Source: JACCWP01 sp963801045 (GTDB lineage: Bacteria > Actinomycetota > Actinomycetes > Propionibacteriales > Nocardioidaceae). Taken from it: a DNA stretch of 64,000 nucleotides. Position 1 is the stretch's first letter. Each line of letters begins with the position of its first letter. Positions 61,496 to 64,000 of the stretch are shown one piece after another. The notes under the pieces were generated by a model. That model was not told the DNA's origin. It was given only the letters and a program-made list of their open reading frames with translations, and did no database searches. The stretch spans positions 186,001 through 250,000 of the forward strand of contig CAWDDC010000005.1 in NCBI GenBank assembly GCA_963801045.1, written 5' to 3'. The position numbers and the translations under genes are program-made.

Positions 61496-62603
61496 GACAC
61501 CCTCCAGCGCGCGATCGCGTCCTCGTCGAGCACGGCTCCCAGGCCCGGCGTACCCGGCACCGTGACACACCCGTCGGCGTCGACGCGCACCGGCTCCGCG
61601 AGCATGAAGTCGCGGCGCTCCGGCGTCCAGCCGTCGGGGTCGTACGGGAGCTCGAACCACGGGCCGCCGCCGACACCTGCGGACAGGTGCAGGTTGGCCA
61701 GGACGCCGATGCCGTTGGTCCACGTGTGCGGGGTGAACGCGCGGTGCCGCTGCCGGGCCAGCTCGGCGAACGTCCGGCAGCGGGAGATGCCCAGCGAGAG
61801 CACGCAGTCCATCTGGTAGACGTCGAGCGCGTCGTGCTCGAGCAGCCGCAGCGCGTCGTCGAAGGTGCGGAGCATCTCGCCGCCGGCGATCGAGGTCGGA
61901 CTGCTGCGCCGCAGCTCCGCGAGACCGCGTACATCGCTGTAGGGCAGGGGCTCCTCGACCCAGCGCGACGCCGAGCTCGGCGAGCTGCGCGACCGTGCGG
62001 GTCACCGCCTTGACGTCGAGCGCCGGGTCGACGTCTCCGGCCATCCGCCAGGACTGGTTGAGGTCGACGAGCACGGTGAAGTCGTCGCCGAGCGCATCCC
62101 GCACGCCGCGGACGGCGGCGAGCCCCTCGTCGATGCGGTCGCGGGCGATCCGGATCTTGGTGGCGCGGAAGCCGAGCTCGCGTGCCGGCCAGCGTCGCGT
62201 CGACCCGCTGCTGCGGGCTCTTGAGCTCGCCGGTGGACATGTACGCGGGCAGCCGGGTCGTCTCGCCGCCGAGCAGGGTGGCCACCGGCAGCCCGGCCAC
62301 CTGGCCGGCGATGTCCCACAGCGCGGTCTCCAGCGGCCAGTACCGCCCGGCGTGGAAGTTGACCGTCTCCAGCGCCCGCACGTGCCGGGCGATCCGCAGC
62401 GGATCGTGACCGACGAACAGGTCGGCGTGCGCCTCGAAGCCGGACATCGTGTCGCCCGACCCGATACCGGTCAGGCCGGCGTCGGTCTCGACCCGTACCA
62501 GGGTGGCGTCGAACCACTCCCGCGGCACCGGGTCCCACGCGGCCCGGAACGGCGGGTCGAGCGGCAGCCGGAGCCGGTCGAGCCGGATCGCGGTGATCTT
62601 CAC
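61492..62603 (-). CDS. Enolase-superfamily (mandelate racemase/muconate lactonizing) sugar-acid dehydratase-like enzyme (two frameshifts)
   Basis: With extra bases near 61966 and 62190 removed the protein has 369 residues. The N-terminal cap reads MKITAIRLDRLRLPLDPPFR; the barrel has ATKIRIARD (lysine-x-arginine), the first metal aspartate in VLVDLNQSW, glutamate in RWVEEPLPYSDV, SIAGGEMLRT, aspartate in VYQMDCVLSLGIS and histidine in FTPHTWTNGIG. The final histidine matches dehydratases or racemases of the MR subgroup. The substrate is probably a sugar acid or similar hydroxyacid. GTG 62603 overlaps the upstream stop. Confidence 0.85.
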
Positions 62604-63319
62604 CTGGCGACCCTAGTCACCGCGGCCCGGCGGTGTGCGGCCGTGACCCACGGCCAGGTCATCAGCGCCCAGACCGCCAGCACGATGGCGACCTCCGCGA
62701 TCACGTAGACCGGCCAGTCGCCGAGGTAGTCCAGCACCGACGCCGCATCCGGCTTCTCGTTGAGGTAGCCGTAGTTGCTGTCGGTGGCGGCGTTGAAGAC
62801 CGACACGGTCACCGCCCAGGCGACGGTCACGGCGACGGTCGTGCGATAGCTGCGCCAGTCGGGCGCCAGGCCGAGCCCCCAGGTCAGGTAGATCGCCGCC
62901 CAGACGATCAGCAGGTGCATGCCCCAGAACAGGACGAAGACCGGGTCGGGGAAGTCGGCGGACAGGTCCGGCGTGATCACCGCCTGGGTGGTGAGCGTCA
63001 GCCCCCAGTAGTACGTGAGCCCGACCGCCCAGCGCTGACGGGTCCACAGCGCGTACGGGGCGACGAACGCCGCGAGGTCGCACAGCTGGAACGGCAGCGT
63101 GCGCTGCACGTCGAAGCCCGACCGCGTGACGGCGACGATCTGCAGCGGCAGCACGAACGCCAGGCAGATGAGCGCGAAGACCCGGGCGTCGACGTCGGCG
63201 GCGGCCGGGTCGCGGCGGGCACGTCCGAGCCGGACCAGGGCGGCGGCCCCAACGATCAGCAGCAGCACCACGACGAGGTGCGAGGTGGCGTACGGCGTGA
63301 ACTCAGTCGCCGTCGACAT
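62600..63319 (-). CDS. TIGR02206/YwaF-type membrane protein
   Basis: A 239-residue protein with about seven hydrophobic segments and the motif RTLPFQLCDLAAFVAPYALW, typical of the YwaF/TIGR02206 family of unknown function. Others: LTYYWGLTLTTQAVITPDLS, DPVFVLFWGMHLLIVWAAIY and SNYGYLNEKPDAASVLDYLG. The LQLCD-like motif with nearby charged residues is the family's most conserved feature. It overlaps the dehydratase start and the following hypothetical gene, but functional linkage is not obvious. Confidence 0.8.
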   Translation of the reverse strand: MSTATEFTPYATSHLVVVLLLIVGAAALVRLGRARRDPAAADVDARVFALICLAFVLPLQIVAVTRSGFDVQRTLPFQLCDLAAFVAPYALWTRQRWAVGLTYYWGLTLTTQAVITPDLSADFPDPVFVLFWGMHLLIVWAAIYLTWGLGLAPDWRSYRTTVAVTVAWAVTVSVFNAATDSNYGYLNEKPDAASVLDYLGDWPVYVIAEVAIVLAVWALMTWPWVTAAHRRAAVTRVAR

Positions 63320-63782
63320 CGCTCTCCAGGCCGCCGTCCTTGCAACGGGCCCGCACCCGTACCTCGGCGTCGCCCTGCACGAACTCGACCTCGACCTCGT
63401 CCGGCCCGCGCTCCTCGACCTGCGACTGCCAGCCGGCTCCGGGGAGCGCCGCGGCCATCCGGATCGTCTCCGCGCCGGTGCAGGCGACGGTGACCGTGCC
63501 GCCCGCGGAGGTGATGGTGCGCGACTCGCCGCCGCTGCCGTCGGGCTCGGTCTCCGGCTCGGTCCCGGTCCCGGTGCCCGGACCGTTGTCCGTGCCGGAG
63601 TCGGTCGGGGGCGCCGGTTGGCTGGTGGAGTCGCCGGGGGTGGGCACGGACACCGCCGCCGGGTCGCTCTCGTCGCCGACTACGCCGACCGCTGCCCAGG
63701 CGGCACCGGAGGCGGCGACCGCGAGCACGAGCCAGGCGGCCACGCCTGCCCCGGTGCGCCACCACGCCGACCGGTCGCTCAT
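63303..63782 (-). CDS. Membrane-anchored conserved protein of unknown function
   Basis: A 159-residue protein: one N-terminal membrane segment (GVAAWLVLAVAASGAAWAAV), a proline-threonine-glutamate-rich linker, and a beta-rich C-terminal domain with two cysteines (VTVACTGAETIRMAAALPGA and RVRARCKDGGLESDVDGD) likely joined by a disulphide outside the cell. I do not recognise the family. ATG 63782; the 3' end overlaps the TIGR02206 gene by 17 bp. Confidence 0.65.
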   Translation of the reverse strand: MSDRSAWWRTGAGVAAWLVLAVAASGAAWAAVGVVGDESDPAAVSVPTPGDSTSQPAPPTDSGTDNGPGTGTGTEPETEPDGSGGESRTITSAGGTVTVACTGAETIRMAAALPGAGWQSQVEERGPDEVEVEFVQGDAEVRVRARCKDGGLESDVDGD

Positions 63783-63854
63783 GGCACCAGTGTCGCAACG
63801 AGGGGCTCCGCAGGACACCAAGGCAACGACAACGTCCGGTCAAGACGGGGGAGG

Positions 63855-64000
63855 ATGCACGCCGTGCACGTCCACTGCGCGACCGAGCGGCTGGTGCTGC
63901 GCCGGTTCACCGCTGACGACGTGGACTGGCTCGTCGCCCTGGACGCCGACCCGGCCGTGACCCGCTACCTCACCGGCGGCAGGCCGACGCCGCGGCAGGT
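63855..64000 (+). CDS. GNAT-family N-acetyltransferase, N-terminal fragment
   Basis: The visible 48 codons read MHAVHVHCATERLVLRRFTA, then DDVDWLVALDADPAVTRYLT and GGRPTPRQ, the usual opening of RimJ/RimL-type GNAT acetyltransferases (TERLxLRxFxxxD). A GGGGGAGG-like ribosome-binding site precedes ATG 63855. The acetyl-CoA-binding part lies outside the window. Confidence 0.8.
   Translation, partial: MHAVHVHCATERLVLRRFTADDVDWLVALDADPAVTRYLTGGRPTPRQ

Noticed and set aside
1..64000. tRNA, rRNA, riboswitch, prophage or insertion sequence genes
   Set aside because: I saw no tRNA-like cloverleaf, rRNA segment, recognisable riboswitch, phage structural gene, integrase or transposase in this window.

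Overview
The window is very GC-rich DNA with GTG/GTGA start-stop overlaps, codon use and gene content (rpsF-ssb-rpsR-rplI-dnaB block, DUF222/HNH remnant, mycothiol-type DinB protein, Erm-like methylase, ECF42/DGPF pair) typical of an actinobacterium. A Nocardioides-like member of the Propionibacteriales is my best guess, by general resemblance only. The rpsF-dnaB block lies near the origin in other actinobacteria, so this is probably an origin-proximal part of a chromosome.

Left third (1-24.6 kb): one large catabolic island. A leftward operon encodes a 2-oxoacid dehydrogenase complex (E1 alpha, E1 beta, start of E2) with a semialdehyde dehydrogenase set between E1 beta and E2, preceded by an M24-fold (DddP/aminopeptidase P-like) enzyme and a beta-hydroxyacid dehydrogenase. 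A LacI-type regulator follows. A rightward operon then carries a split transketolase-like enzyme, a second M24-fold/beta-hydroxyacid dehydrogenase pair and a GntR regulator. A further rightward operon encodes a branched-chain-type ABC importer (permease fused to ATPase), a PYROXD2/CrtI-like FAD oxidoreductase, a hydrolase resembling 2,6-dihydroxypseudooxynicotine hydrolase, a Tat-exported amidohydrolase and an EamA transporter. Facing it is a leftward two-subunit IorAB-type molybdenum hydroxylase. Four near-identical LacI-type operators (5854, 6987, 12023, 24622) sit in front of these units, so they look like one regulon for uptake and breakdown of an unidentified compound. I consider this the most promising undescribed system here.

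Middle (24.8-42 kb): an Erm-like rRNA methylase (frameshifted), endonuclease IV, a MacB/FtsX-type ABC exporter, the rpsF-ssb-rpsR-rplI operon with two leader hairpins, a MATE exporter, dnaB, a DHFR-like reductase, a methyltransferase, a MarR-MFS drug-efflux pair, a DinB protein and a Tet(M)-type ribosomal protection protein preceded by an overlapping short reading frame.

Right third (42-64 kb): mixed accessory and housekeeping genes: GH16-like protein, secreted M43 protease, transporters, FAD amine oxidase, HxlR regulator with thioesterase and MFS, a secreted seven-blade Kelch protein, mannitol-type dehydrogenase, ECF42 sigma factor with its DGPF partner, LysE exporter, an ALDH7-type dehydrogenase, and a sugar-acid-like cluster (enolase-superfamily dehydratase, ALDH, Fe-ADH). 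Two notable repeat arrays occur: a 21-bp unit at 50.8 kb with inverted copies at 53.0 kb, and a 74-bp palindromic tandem repeat at 58.6 kb.

Quality note: about 30 conserved genes or gene segments are interrupted by a single extra base (29 apparent +1, one -1), concentrated in 0-38 kb and 59-62.6 kb, with none found in 38.7-58.9 kb. In every case the protein resumes in the next frame without loss, and total lengths become multiples of three after correction. I annotate these as single genes with a frameshift, probably sequencing or assembly errors.
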